From Plotosus lineatus (taxonomy: Eukaryota > Chordata > Actinopteri > Siluriformes > Plotosidae): a stretch of 64,000 bases of DNA. The stretch covers positions 35,971,001 to 36,035,000 of the forward strand of contig CM045733.1 in the NCBI GenBank assembly GCA_024760905.1. Reading direction: 5' to 3'. Both the position numbers and the translations under genes were made by a program. Below the pieces are notes generated by a model. It was given only the letters and a program-made list of their open reading frames with translations. It had not been told where the DNA came from and did no database searches. Positions 36,391-50,600 of the stretch are shown here, in pieces. Position 1 is the first letter of the stretch; each line of letters begins with the position of its first letter.

Positions 36391-39300
36391 TAGATAATAC
36401 AAGTAAATTTGGCGTAGCCTAGCCTAGCTAATTCGAGTTAAGTGGTTTTGGATTTACGTCATCTCTCCTGGAACCAATTAACGATGCAAGCCAAAGTATA
36501 TATTTGGTTGCACCACATCTTATTTTGAGGTCCAGTAGATAAAATCCAAGAAACTATTTATTTATTGTGCAGGTTGTAAGGCAACAAAACTGAAAAATGC
36601 CAAAAAGGTGTGAACACTTCTGCAAGCGACTGTATGTCAGTATCGTTCCTCACCTTTCCAAGGGCTTCCTTAAGCTGTTTCTCTGCTGTGGTCTGCTTCA
36701 CATTAGCTTCTCGTACCATCTTATGGGCTTCCTGTTGAGACAGTCAAAGTGAAATCTGCATCCTTATCACACCACAATTCTATCATTTTTAAGGATTCCA
36801 TACACCGAGAGCTGATCCATTGTCGCCCACTTTACTCATCACTCACCCACCCACTCACTCACTCACCCACTCACTCACTCACCCGAAAAAGAACCAAGTT
36901 ATACCTATTCCCTCTGAATGACAGTAGATACAAAGAGGTAGGAAACAAATGATGCAAAACAGATATAGAAATGTGGACGGAGAAGATATGAAGCACAAAA
37001 AATTGACATAATGAAAATAAACATGAAGGAAAAAAAACACAGCTACTCAAGCAGTTCATCAGCACATCCTGTTTCTCAAAGGATCTTTTTTTATCTGAAT
37101 TTTTTTTTTTTTTAATTGAATTACATTGAAATCCACCCCCCGTATTTTGTAGCTGTGTCTTCATTCTAACATCCAACACAGCTACAGATTTGATATTTAT
37201 GCTATTGGGCAGAGGGCCTTGCCATGAATGACTTACATTATTATCTCATTTATACAACTGAGCAGTTATCGTTCAATGGCCTTGCTCAAGGGCTCAAGAG
37301 CTTGGTGGTACTGAAGTGTGAATCCACAACCTTTTATTTAGAATCTTAAACACTGAGCAATCTCTGCCAAAATGAGTATTACTCATTGACTTAAATGTTT
37401 AATAGTAGTTAAAAATCATTCCTGCCTCCTGAAGATGTACAGCTGTTGAGAAGCTCTTTATGGTGACAAAAATTAACATTAACATTGTTAAAAGGGGAAA
37501 AAAAAGAAAAAAGCACACCTATTTATGTGCCCAGGAAGAAATCAAAAACATGAAAACAAACCTCAAACAGGCTAGCAGTGAGTTCCTCCAGCTCCTGCCC
37601 CAGCTGGTCCCTGACTTTAGAAAGTCTCTCACACTCCTCGTCTTTTAACTTAAGCTCCTTCAGGCAAACAAACAATGAAATGAAGACAAAAAGGAAAAAT
37701 GGGGAAAAAAAATAATGATTGAATGAACAGAAAACCGGAAATAAAACATGGATTTTGCTTTTTCTTTTCAATGGCCAGAAAAAATAAATAAAAGCTCATG
37801 GCTATATAACTAATGTTTGTCTTTTGAACCCTCAGGTGGAAGTGTACTTCATTTTCTAAGTATCACTGTTTGATAAACAACTTCACAATCTTGAGGCAGG
37901 GTAAATCAATACATGTATTTACAATACATGAAATGAAATGAAGTATGATTCGGTTAATTGTAGGATGGGGTCAGAACTAACTCACAACAAACACTGGCTG
38001 CTCATACAAACAGACAACATTCACACCTATAATTGGCTATGGAAATATAGGCTCCCTGAGTAAAGATAGGGTAAACCTACTCAAAAACCTCGCTGCCAGT
38101 GTAGATGACTTCAACAGGTCAAATCCATTTGGCTACAAACCTAAATGTCAGAGCTACCTTCAAACACCTTCAAACACCTTCAATCTACCCTGTGGCTCTG
38201 CAAGTCTGATATCTTGGTTATTTAATTAGTACAATTTACATTGAAGCACTATGGCCATGAACGGTCTGCTTCTTCTCCACCTTTTGCCTGCTCTTGTGAC
38301 GGGGTCACCACAACAGATCATCCTTTTACATCTCACACTGTCCAATGCATCCCTCTCAATCATGCTAATCACCTGCATATCCTCCATCACCACATCCATC
38401 TTTGAGTTGTCTCTTATTCCCTACCAGGCAGTTCCATTCCAGTATCTTTAAATAACCCTACCATTGCTGTCTCCTAAAATATTCCTTTCTAATTCAGTTC
38501 ACTCTAATGACTCCCAGAAAAAATTGCAACATCATCTCTGCAACTTCTAGCTCCGCTTCTTGTCTTTTTGTCAGTGATAACTTTCATATAAACCTTTTTC
38601 ATTTCTCCATAAAAGTATTAGTTTGTTTTCAGAGTGGGTGAATGAATTTTTATAGGTAAGATTTAAGCAGTTATAATATCTATGTTTGTGGAGGTCTAAG
38701 GTTCAGAAACTTTCTCTTAAGTTACTCCAAAGTTTACAGCGAGTCGTCGACTTACGACCTATGCGAGTTACATCTGATCGACTTTACGACCGCAAAAGTG
38801 GTGAAGCATAATTCATGGCAGTGCAGCGCGAGTGTTGCGCACGACAGTTGTTTGTGCTGCCGGAAGCGCCAGCATCTTAAAAGGCCAAGCAGGAGATGAT
38901 GCAGCTTCACTTTCTAACTGCTCAGAGCAAATCTATTCATCTACTTTCAATGCCACGTCACTGTGGCACGAAGCTGAGAGCCAATCCTTTCTGTGTGGGC
39001 GGGTCCGATACCTTGACTCACACGCTGCATTGTCCCAAGTTTTGGCAATCAGCTGCTCTGCGGATTGAAGTCTTTCCATGTCTGTCCTTTCGTGTTTGTT
39101 TGCCAGCTGTGCTTGGCTCCGTGGAAATGAGCCGATCAAAACTAGGGAAATTTATCTCTTTACCCAAACAACACGTGCAGTCTGTGGCTGTTGTTATAAT
39201 CCAATAAAATCGGAGTTTGAAGCTATAGCACTCACCCACAATGTAGAGTACAGAAAGGATTGGCTCTCCGCTGCGTGTCACAGTGATGTGGAATCGAAAA

Positions 39301-40438
39301 TAGATGTATAGATTTAAATGCGCGAGTTTTATTTATCTGTTTTTGTTTGGCGTGAGTGTATTTGGATGGAAAGTAGGCATACGACCAGATCGAATTACGA
39401 CCGGTCTGCCAGAACCAAACGCGGTCGTAAGTCGACGACTCACTGTATAATATAGTCTTTATATCCTTTCGTGTGTATTAATCAGAGCAGTCGGGTAAGT
39501 GATCCAGATCTCATTTAGTACATTTGACAGTTTCTCTCTATGTAGAAGAACACAAAAGCCATCATTGTTAGGCTTTGCACTGAGACCATTTTCCTGCAGC
39601 TAAATTTCAGTGCAACACATAAGACTGCTCTTTTCGCACCATCTGTTTTGCTTTACCAAACATATCACATTCCCTATCATGTTGAAGGCAGACATGGTTT
39701 AAATCCCTGTCTCCCCCTGCCTATATGCTAACACCTGCCCTACATCCATAGCAGCTCAATTTCTAATCTTTAAGGGATTAAGGGATTACTGTAAGTAAAC
39801 AATAAGGTGCTGCATGAAATAATCAGAAATCGAAGTAAAAGACAAAACAAATGGCACGGCTCGGCATGCTGACACCACATAAGGATTGATAAGGGTATGC
39901 ATAAAAACAACATTGCTCAAAATAACTAACTGAAGAAAAATAAAGGACATAAAGATGAAATAACTGACCAGTATGATTACATCACTACACATAGTACTGA
40001 CACATACACACACGGTAAAAAGCCACCACTATACATACAGAACTTGGACACTGGGCAGCTTGAATGAAAACTACAATGTAAAAGACTAAAGGCCACTTGA
40101 AACTGACCTCAGGCTTTTACACCATACTCTAACCTTCTGGACTACTCCATATTTCTTCGAGTAAATAATGTTCTGTTAATTGCTGCAGCTGTCTTTTTAA
40201 TAGTGGTGTGCCAACGTGAGCCAAATACTGTACCATACTCTAGCTATTCTGTATTAAACATTCACCTGTTTCCAGCTACAATAGTCATGTGCAACATTAA
40301 CAGTATCTTGACTGTCTCTCTGAGCAATTAAATTTTTTTTACTGAAAAGTTATTTTCTTTTAAAAACAAGGAACGTACCAAGTGACTCAAACCTAAGACC
40401 TTCTTGCTGTGAGGTAGACGTGTGCGCACCAGAAAAAG

Positions 40439-40501
<63 letters not shown>

Positions 40502-41118
40502 GCCCTCTACTTTAAATTAATCCTTTCCAGAGCTTTTTTCGTAGCCTGGAGTTTTCGTAAGTAGAGGCGCATTTAACATGTAAAATGTGTGATTCGTTCC
40601 AAGGCTCCCGAGACTACCCCATAAACCCTTCAAAAATGATAAAAGCACACCAATTTTGTATTAAATATGTATGAAATATGTGTTAAAAGTAAAATAAAAT
40701 TACTTATTAAACCATTTAAACATTTTATTAACATATTAAACCATTTTATGAACATTTTTATTAATTAAACCATTATTAAACAATTTTCATTAACACACAC
40801 GCAAAAAAAAAACAAAAAAAACAAAAACACTGTCTCTCTCTCTCTCTATCGCTCATTCACTGTCTTTCTCACACACACACACAGACACACAAACACAAAA
40901 AAAACTCTCTTTCTCAGTCGTGTTTTGCCGAATGCGGGACAAGCAGCCCGGAGCTGACGGAGAAATTGTATTTAAATTGTATTTAAATTTAAAGACGGGA
41001 TGTTTAAAGCGGATTTACAGTACCTGTTTGAAAGATCAGAGGTCCTGATTCAATATTAACTTGCTTCCTTGTGAGATTGGAGAGCTTTATTAACACACAT
41101 TTACACACACACACAACA

Positions 41119-41176
<58 letters not shown>

Positions 41177-41822
41177 AAAAAAAACTGTCTCTCTTGCTGC
41201 CGTGTTTTTCTGATTGCGGGCTCTGCCCACACGCAGCGCGGAGCTGACGGAGAAATTGTATTTGAGTATTTAAATGGACGGGATGTTGTATTTAAAGCGG
41301 AATTACTGTACCTGTTTGAAAGATCAGAGGTCCTGATTCAATATTAACTTGCTTCCTTGCGAGATCGGAGGTCTTGTCCCACAGAGCACTGTTTTCATGC
41401 TCCTTCTGCTTCAATATCGTTCCGAAATAATTGCCTCCGTCACTGTATTTCCGCTTTTCTGTATTTTCCAGGTCCATGATGGATAACGAAATATAACACT
41501 GCAATGGTCAATCTCAAAATAAACTCTCGAGCCAACATTCCTGTTCAACTCTCCTCTCTCACACGTGTGAAAAACGGGAAGTATGGATACAGTAAGTATG
41601 GGTAGTTTAGCTGCCTCCTGGCCAATGGGAGGCCAGCGGGGTGGGATGTTGGGAGACAGCCAGTAAGAGAGCAACTCGCGCATTCTTTCAATTTTTGAAT
41701 GGCGCGTTTGGCGCTTTTCATAAAAAGAGGTTGTTTTTGTAAAAAGAGGACGAAAATTTAGAAAAATGTTTTTCGTAACCTGGATTTTTCATATTCAGAG
41801 GCTTTCGTAAGTAAAGGGCGGA

Positions 41823-41874
<52 letters not shown>

Positions 41875-44561
41875 GTGTGTATTTTCTGTCTTTATGAGCA
41901 CCTCTTGAAGTTGGATCTTTACCACACACAGTTCCTCTTTCTCATTATTGTAATTGGAAACCTGACACTAGTGCTTGCGCAAAGACGCGGGAAAAGTGTT
42001 TTATTCTTTCAAGCACCGAACAGGTGTGAATGTACAAGATGTTAATGTTCATATGCACATACACATACTGTAGAAATGTTTCCTCTCCAATTGCTTGGAG
42101 TAGTGGTGGCCTGGTGGTAAGATGCTGGATTACCAACCCCAAGGTTCAAGCCTGCTGTCCCCCCAGTGCAGCTAACTGGGTTATAAAAGGCCGACCATAT
42201 CGCTCACTGTGAATCGTGAGAGGCATATAAAAGAACCATTGCTGACTTTCATGAACAGTAGGCTGTACTTTATATCTGTCAGTGTGTTTCTGCCCTGCAA
42301 GCTCTCAACGGTGTCCTCTGCCCTCACCCAGAATTGGCTGAGATGGGCGTCAGCATCCCTGCAACCCTAATTAAGATTAAGCCGTTCATAAAATGAATGA
42401 ATGAACTTGCTTGACAAATTTCAATGTCGGATGACACTAGAGACATTTTGTCACTCCATTGTGAAATCATAGTCATAAACACGGCTGTCTGGCTGTTGTT
42501 TTATATCATGCGCAGACAGTGAAAGGGCATGAAAGGATGCAACAATAGCACTGCAAATTACATAATTGTATTATATAACATTATACATACATATTGAGTT
42601 ACTTTTTCTATTCTACACACTAGTAGGCAATTAAAAAGGCAATTAAAAAGCATTCTGAGAAAAGCAGATAATACTATTTCAGTGCATGGAATGCATTCAG
42701 TGCACTTTGTGCATTGTGACATCTGTTTTTTCAGTGCTTTCTAAAGTTGAAAATAAAATAGGGGTTGCCAAAGATCATCAAAATCATGGTAGAGATAATT
42801 GATTTGATTTAAGCTAACTTTAGTCTGTATTTTAGAATAATTTATGCTTTCCAGTCTTGTTCTGGAATTTGACACAAGGTTGCCTTTTTGCCGTAATCGC
42901 ATTGATAAGAATTACAAAAATGGTAAATTATACCTTCAATGTCAGATATCTCTGCTCATATACGTTCCATTTTAACTCGTACAAGTTATAATTTTTCTTA
43001 TGATTTAAGCCATTTTGGACTATTTTGCAACAAATGCAATTTCGTGTGCTTGGAAAAAAGTCCAAGTGCTTCTTTATAGGACAGGGAAGAAATGAGGGTG
43101 ATTTTTCCTGCATTTTACATGTAGTGTGTAACATGGTCACCTCTTCAATTTCATCCGAGTTTGTCATATTTTTATTTATTTTGAGAAATAAATGGCAAAT
43201 TATTTAAAGTCACTATCTAATTGGTGCAGCTATGATGACGATGTCGCTGGCTTTTTGAAGATTGGTTTGCTGAAATATTATTACCATCTGTGAAAAACGA
43301 GACAAAACAGGTTTCAAACAAAACTATTCATATTTTAGAATTAAGATTTTACAGCGAAGATCTCTGTGTTTTTGTAAAAATAAGACACCAAACATGCAAA
43401 AAAAACCTGCAGAATTGTTTAGATTGTTTCCAGGTTAACACTTGATTTCTTTTAAGCTGACCATAATAACTTTAATTTAATGCAACTGATCAGTTTAAAT
43501 CATTGTTCAGATGAAAAACTCCATGCAGGGTTTTGAAAATATGGCATATTGTGCCCAAAAGTATGGTCATTAGAGTTTAAAAGTACAACTTTTTCTCATC
43601 ATTTATTCTCTGATTGGAATATAACAGAATAGATGTTTGTCTTATATGACTTGCTGCACCACCATATGTGGAACAGTGAGTACATGAGGAACCATAGTGC
43701 CACACAAAACACAGCCACACACTCATTCACACATAGGAGAAGTGTGTTGTATTAACTACAGACGCTCCCCGACTTACTTTTTTAATTGGTTCTGGATGGC
43801 CGAGCGTAAGTTGAAAGTGAACGTAAGTTGTGACAGTGACTTATGACGTTCATACTGTACTACACATCCATAAATACCATTACTGTATCTCATAAAACAC
43901 CCATAAATCAATTATTATAAACATAACATTGTAAAATAATATCAAATATATCAAATAATATCAACATTAATTTCAAATAAGTCACTTATTTATACCGAGT
44001 CACTTTACATGAAGCTTAAACCAGTCAATCAATGCTTACAATATGTGAAGCACTCAATACTGAAAGTAGTGTACTTGCAAACGGTCTTTCAAGTGCACAA
44101 GAGTGGCGTTAAACTCGTTTAGAACACAGCCTGCATTGATTCAAAGTGGAGCAAAGTCAGCAAAGCGGAGAGTTCTTTCTTTTGTGTAAGTAAGTAAACT
44201 TTATTCAAGAGATGCATACAAAGAACAAGTACAAATCCTAATGAATATTAATATAAAAAATAAGTATACAATCTTAGGATTCTGCTAAAAGATAATAAAT
44301 ATCTGTAATTGTTCTGTAATTTGTGTTTTCATTCATGTTACAACTCTCGTTGCTTAACTGAGTATGCATGGTAGATTGTGCCGATCTGAGCAGAAAGTTA
44401 ATTCATCTCGGTGTATGAGACTTGCACCCATGCTAGTAGGCTTACACTTCTGACCAACCATATTAGCTTAGGGTTACAAAAGTCCGCAAAACAGTGTAAA
44501 CACAAAGATCACAGAGACGACGTCTTAACACAAGGGTAACACGCTATATAACTGAGATAGA

Positions 44562-44620
<59 letters not shown>

Positions 44621-47600
44621 CACATACACACACACACACACACAACTCAGTCTGTAGTTTGTAAACAATGAATGCAGCGTCATTGCGTCATTACGTCAGC
44701 ATACTACGTAGGTATGTCTAAACTCAAAATTTGACTTTTTTTTTGGGGGGGGGGGGGGGAAATGTAAAATCGAAAAAACGTAAAACGGATGAACGCAAGT
44801 CGGGGAGCATCTGTACTTCCATGTTTTTGGAAGGTGGAAAGAAACCAGAGAACCCCGAATAAACCCATAAGGACAGTAACCCTAGGGCTCTATCAAAATT
44901 AAATTGAGAATCTTGAGGTTTGGGGCAGCAATGCTGTTACCAAAGTTTTTAATCAAAACCCTAGCATATTAGCAAGCATTAAAGTACCTTTATTTTATGG
45001 TATTATTACTGAGTTAATGCAGTACTTGTTACTCAACTCGGAATGCAGCGACAGTAGTGTAAAGTTAAGGATAAAAAGTACAGTGATGTTTCCTATGACA
45101 GGGATAATAAAATAGACTGGACCAATCTCTCACCCGCTGAGCTTTGGCCAACTCTTCTTTCAGCCTCTCATATCCTTTTTCTCTGACTTCCATCATGGAA
45201 GGGCTTCTGAGTCGTGATAGGCTATCTATGCTGAGGCCCAAGGAGCCATCTCCGTCCTCACCCAATGAAATGCTCCCATCACCTGCTCCTGCTTCCTGCA
45301 ATGCTGAACCCTCCAATCCTGGAAAGCTGCGGAAACACAGCACACAGGGGTCAGAAAAAATACAGGGATCCCTCGCTACTTCGTGCTTCAATTAATGCGG
45401 CTTCAGTGCATCGCGTTTTTTTTCCGCGAATATTCCATTTTCATTCTCTTGATACAGTCAGGGGCACCAAAGTGTAGATAAACTTGAAAACATCTGGCAC
45501 TGATTCTCCCAAATATTTTGCCAGACAACAGATGGGTGAAGAGTCCATGGGATCAGTGAGAGGGATTTTTGACAGGGCTGGCTACATGGTAAATAGTGTT
45601 TATTACCATTATTAAGTGAAGGTACTGCAGATCCTCTCAGCAGTCCTCACAATCTGTTTTTACACAAATTACACTTTTCCTTCATTCTGATATTTGACAC
45701 AAACTGAAACTCTTTAGTTTCCACATGAATGGCTGATTGGATAATGCTGTGAATTTGCATGTGCATCAAAATGGTGGGGGGGCACTAACCAGTGTCTCTC
45801 CCCCTCATGCCGGTCCCAAGCCCGGAGAAATGCAGAGGGTTGCGTCAGGAAGGGCATCCGACGTAAAACCAATGCCAATTATTTATGATGCAAATCAAAA
45901 GTATTACCTCCATACCGGATCGGTCGAGGCCCGGGTTAACAACGACCGCCATCAGTGCTGTCAATCAACAGGGTGCTGATGGAAATTGGACTACTGTTGG
46001 TCGAAGACGTCGAAGAAGGAGAGGTGGGAGGCGTGTCCGTAGGCAGAGAGAGAAGAGGAAAGGCATGAGTCTAGGACTGAGAGTGGGGACTTTGAATGTT
46101 GGAACTATGCACAGAAAAGGTAGAGAGCTGGTTGACATGATGCAGAGGAGGAAGGTGGACATACTGTGTGTTCAGGAGACCAGGTGGAAAGGTAGCAAAG
46201 CTAAAAGCTTAGGAGCAGGGTTTAAGCTATTTTATCACGGTGTGGATGGGAAGAGAAATGGAGTCGGAGTCATCTTGAAGGAGGAGTTTGTCAGGAATGT
46301 TCTAAAAGTGAAAAGAGTGTCAGAGTGATGAGTCTCAAGTTAGAAATTGAAGGTGTAATGCTCAATGTTGTTAGTGCTTATGCCCCACAGGCAGGATGTG
46401 AGCTAGAAGAGAAGGAGAGATTCTGGAGTGAGTTAGATGAAGTGATGCAGAGTTCCACCAGAGGTGAAAGAGTGGTCATTGGTGCAGACTTCAATGGACA
46501 TGTTGGTGCAGGCAACAGAGGGGACGAGGAAGTGATGGGCAGGTTTGGTATCCAGGACAGGAACACAGAAGGACAGATGTTGATAGATTTTGCAAAAAGG
46601 ATGGAAATGGCTGTGGTGAATACTTTCTTTGAGAAGAAACAGGAGCATAGGGTGACTTATAAAAGCGGAGGTAGGAGCACACAGGTAGACTACATCTTGT
46701 GTAGGCGATGTAATTTGAAGGAAGTCAGTGACTGCAAAGTCATCGTGGGTGAGAGTGTTGCCAAACAGCATAGGATGGTGGTGTGCAGGATGACTCTGAT
46801 GGTGAGAAAGGTGAAAAAGGCAAAGGCAGAGCAGAAGACAAAGTGGTGGAAGCTGAAAAAGGAAGAGTGTCGTGTTGTCTTCAAGGAGGAGTTGAAACAG
46901 GCTTTGGGTGGCCAGGAAGTGCTTCCAAATGACTGGACAACCACAGCAAATGTGATCAGGGACACAGGTAGGAGAGTACTTGGTGTGTCCTCTGGAAGGA
47001 AAGTAGATATGGAGACTTGGTGGTGGAATGAGGAAGTGCAGGAGTGTGTACAAAGGAAGAGGTTAGCCAAGAAGAAGTGGGACATTGAGAGGACCGAAGA
47101 GAGTAAACAGGAGTACAGGGAGACACAGTGTAAGGCGAAAGTAGCAGTGGCTAAGGCCAAACAGAGGGCGTATGTTGACTTGCATGATAGGTTGGATAGT
47201 AAAGAGGGAGAAAATGATCTATACAGGTTGGCACAGCAGAGAAATAGAGATGGGAAGGACGTGCAGCAAGTTAGATTGATAAAGGACAGAGAGGGAACTG
47301 TATTGACTAATGACAGAAGTGTGCTGGGAAGATGGAAAGAGTACTTTGAAGAGCTGATGAATGAGGAAAATGAGAGAGAAAAAAGAGTAGAAGAGGTAAC
47401 CATTGAGGAGCAGGATGTAGCAAAGATCAGTAAGGGTGAAGTGAGAAGGGCATTGAAGAGGATGAAGAATGGAAAGGCACTTGGTCCTGATGAGAGACCT
47501 ATGGAGGTATGGAAGTGTCTAGGAGAGGTAGCAGTAGATTTTCTGACAAGAACATTCAACAAGGTCCTAGAGAGTGAGCAGATGCCGGAGAGGTGGAGGA

Positions 47601-50600
47601 GAAGTGTGCTGGTGCCCATTTTTAAGAACAAGGGAGACGTGCAGAGTTGCAGCAACTACAGAGGGATAAAGTTGATGAGCCATACGATGAAGTTATGGGA
47701 AAGAATAGTGGAAGCTAGACTAAGGGCAGAGGTCAGCATTTGTGAACAACAGTTTGGTTTCATGCCAAGAAAGAGCACCACAGATGCAATGTTTGCTTTG
47801 AGGATGTTAATAGAGAAGTACACAGAAGGTCAGAGGATGCTACATTGTGCCTTTGTGGATCTGGAAAAAGCATATGACAGGGTGCCAAGAGAAGAACTGT
47901 GGTATTGCATGAGGAAGTCTGGAGTGGCAGAGAAGTATGTTAGTGTGGTGCAGGACATGTATGAGAGATGTAAGACAGCAGTGAGGTGTGCTGTCGGTGT
48001 GACCGACGAATTCAAGGTGGAGGTGGGACTGCATCAAGGGTCCGCTCTGAGCCCCTTCTTGTTTGCTATGGTGATGAACAGGCTGACAGACGAGGTGAGA
48101 CAAGAATCTCAATGGACTATGATGTTTGCAGATGACATCGTGATCTGTAGTGAGAGCAGAGAACAAGTGCAGGAAAATCTAGAGAGGTGGAGGTATGCCC
48201 TGGAAAGGAGAGGAATGAAGGTTAGCCTCAGAAAATCAGAATACATGTGTGTGAATGAGAAGGACCCAGGAGGAACGGTGATGTTACAGGGAGCAGAGAT
48301 AACGAAGGTGGAGGATTTTAAGTACTTAGGCTCAACAATCCAGAGCAATGGAGAGTGTGGAAAAGAGGTGAAGAAGCGTGTGCAGGCAGGCTGGAATGGT
48401 TGGAGAAAAGTATCCCGTGTGATCTGCAATAGGAGAGTGTCAGCAAGAATGAAGGGAAAAGTGTACAAGATGGTGGTGAGGCCAGCGATGTTGTATGGCT
48501 TAGAAACAGTGGCGCTGAGGAAAAGGCAGGAGGCAGAGCTGGAGGTAGCGGAGATGAAAATGTTGAGGTTCTCCCTGGGAGTAACAAGGATGGATAGGAT
48601 CAGAAATGAGTATATCAGAGGGACAGCCCACGTAAGATGTTTTGGAGACAAAGTCAGAGAGGCTAGATTGAGATGGTTTGGACATGTACAGAGGAGGGAT
48701 AGTGAGTATATTGGCAGTAGGATGCTGAGGTTGGAACTACCAGGCAGAAGGCCTCGAGGAAGTCCGAAGAAGAGATTTATGGATGTGGTGAAGGAAGACA
48801 TGAAGGTCGTTGGAGTCAGAAAAGAAGATGCGGAGGACAGGGTGAGGTGGAGGCGGATGATTTGCTGTGGCGACCCCTGAAGGGAGCAGCCGAAAGTAAA
48901 AGAAGAAGTTCACTTCAAATCATCTGCTGCCATTAGTGTGAAAACATTTCACATTTTCAACCCCACAGTATATGTACAGTGGTATGTCACTTTACAAAAT
49001 TAATCCATTCCAGCACCTTTTTCGTAACTTGCATTACGAAACCTTCATGAGGTCCTTAAATATGGTGGTTGCTTTTTTCCGAAATAATCGCCTCCGTCAC
49101 TGTATCTCCACTTTTAATGCCTCCTTCTGCTTCAATATTGTCCCAATTATAGAGGGGTTTCAGCCATACTCCCTTGCGATTTCGGTCAACCGCATCCCAC
49201 TTTCGTATTTTTTTTTATTATCTCCTGCTTCACTTCAATCGATAACGGAGCCCGTTTCTTCATTTTGGTGTCACCGTAAATCACTTTCTTGGGGTCCATG
49301 ATGGATAATGAAATATAACGCTGCAATGATCACTCTCAAAAAAACTCATGCGCCAACAGTCCTGTTCAACTCTCCTTCATGCATGTGACAAACAGGAAGT
49401 ATGGGTACAGGAAGTATGTGTACAGTTCAGCTATCTCCTGACCAATGGGAGGCCATCGTGGCGGGATGTTGGGAGACAGCCAATGAGAGAGCAACTCGCA
49501 CATTGTTTGAATTTTTGAATGGCGCATGTGGCGCTTTCGTAAGAAGAGGTTGTTTCGTATCGAGAGGGCGAAAATTTAGGAAAATATTTTTCGTAACCTG
49601 GATTTTTCGTATTCAGAGGTTTTTGTAAGTAGAGGGCCGACTGTACATTAAAAATTCCAAGATTCTCCCAGAAATGCCCCACATTCAGCATTAGTGTACT
49701 GAGCTCTATGTACAACTCAGTAATTCAAACAGCCTTCAAGTGCAAAAGGGGATAAATGCATAGAATTATTCTGCATACATCAATAAGTGTAACTTTCCTT
49801 CAGAAAACAAGTGACAAACTCAAGGTCTGTGGGTGAAATATGGTTGGCCTGCCATCCAATTTTATGTTGTCAGTGAGAACATTTAAAGAATATGATTACC
49901 ATACAGTCTTTGCAGAAACCATTACCATGAAACATAATTCATCATCCTTCCACTATGTGAGAGCTACCTTTCAAATAAACAGCTAGTCATTCATGACTCA
50001 AGAAAAATTACAAGCTAGCTGTCAAGTGCTCTCAAAAAGGAAAATAAAAAAGGAAGATAAATATATAACTAATTATTTTGCAAGATAGATTTCATTTCAA
50101 GCCCTTTAGAAATGGATATTGATTGGTTACTCAGCCTTGGTGACCTGGAAATTACGAGTTTGACTTCCGTGTTTTGGAACATGGAACATGTATAAATTAG
50201 ATTTTGGATGCAGATGAAGTGATGTTCACCATTTTGGCTGTTAAGCACCAGTCGTGGTGCAACAATAGAATTTTTTTTTTTTTTTTTTGGTACAAAAGTT
50301 GGTTTTGTGATCAGAATCCTTCAATTGACGATGTGTAACCTTTAAGTTTCCCCGCAGTGTTTCTCAAGTAGGTATAAACATCATTAATGAAAATGTAACT
50401 ATACTGAGAATGGACATGGAGATAACCAGCTGTGAGATTCTGTCCTCTTATTTCTGTTTACGAAGTTAGATACACAAGACTTGAGCAAGAAAAGGGATGT
50501 TGATTTTCGGTGTAGTGTGTAGTAAGTAATGGAAAGTTGCAATGTTTTAGAGATAAGAAAGTAAAGCTTAGTTTAGTCAAGCTAGCAGGTAATTAGCTAG

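Larger units (their letters stand above)
45772..48912 (+). mobile_element. RTE-type LINE, nearly intact, in rab3ip intron 1
   Basis: This is a full-length 3.14-kb element. The 5' leader contains GGTCCCAAGCCC and GGAAGGGCATCCGACGTAAA. The endonuclease and reverse transcriptase coding region follows, then a very short 3' end, CCGAAAGTAAAAGAAGAAG. The coding region has one visible frame break near 46316-46328 and is otherwise open to the stop at 48880. It lies on the strand opposite to rab3ip. No clear target-site duplication was found. The clade is inferred from the C-terminal [10 protein letters not shown] region and the short tail. Confidence 0.93.

Noticed and set aside
46433..48801. Long antisense ORFs (up to 321 codons) opposite the RTE LINE
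   Set aside because: They are shadows of the long sense frame, with Ser/Leu/His-rich composition and no family features.
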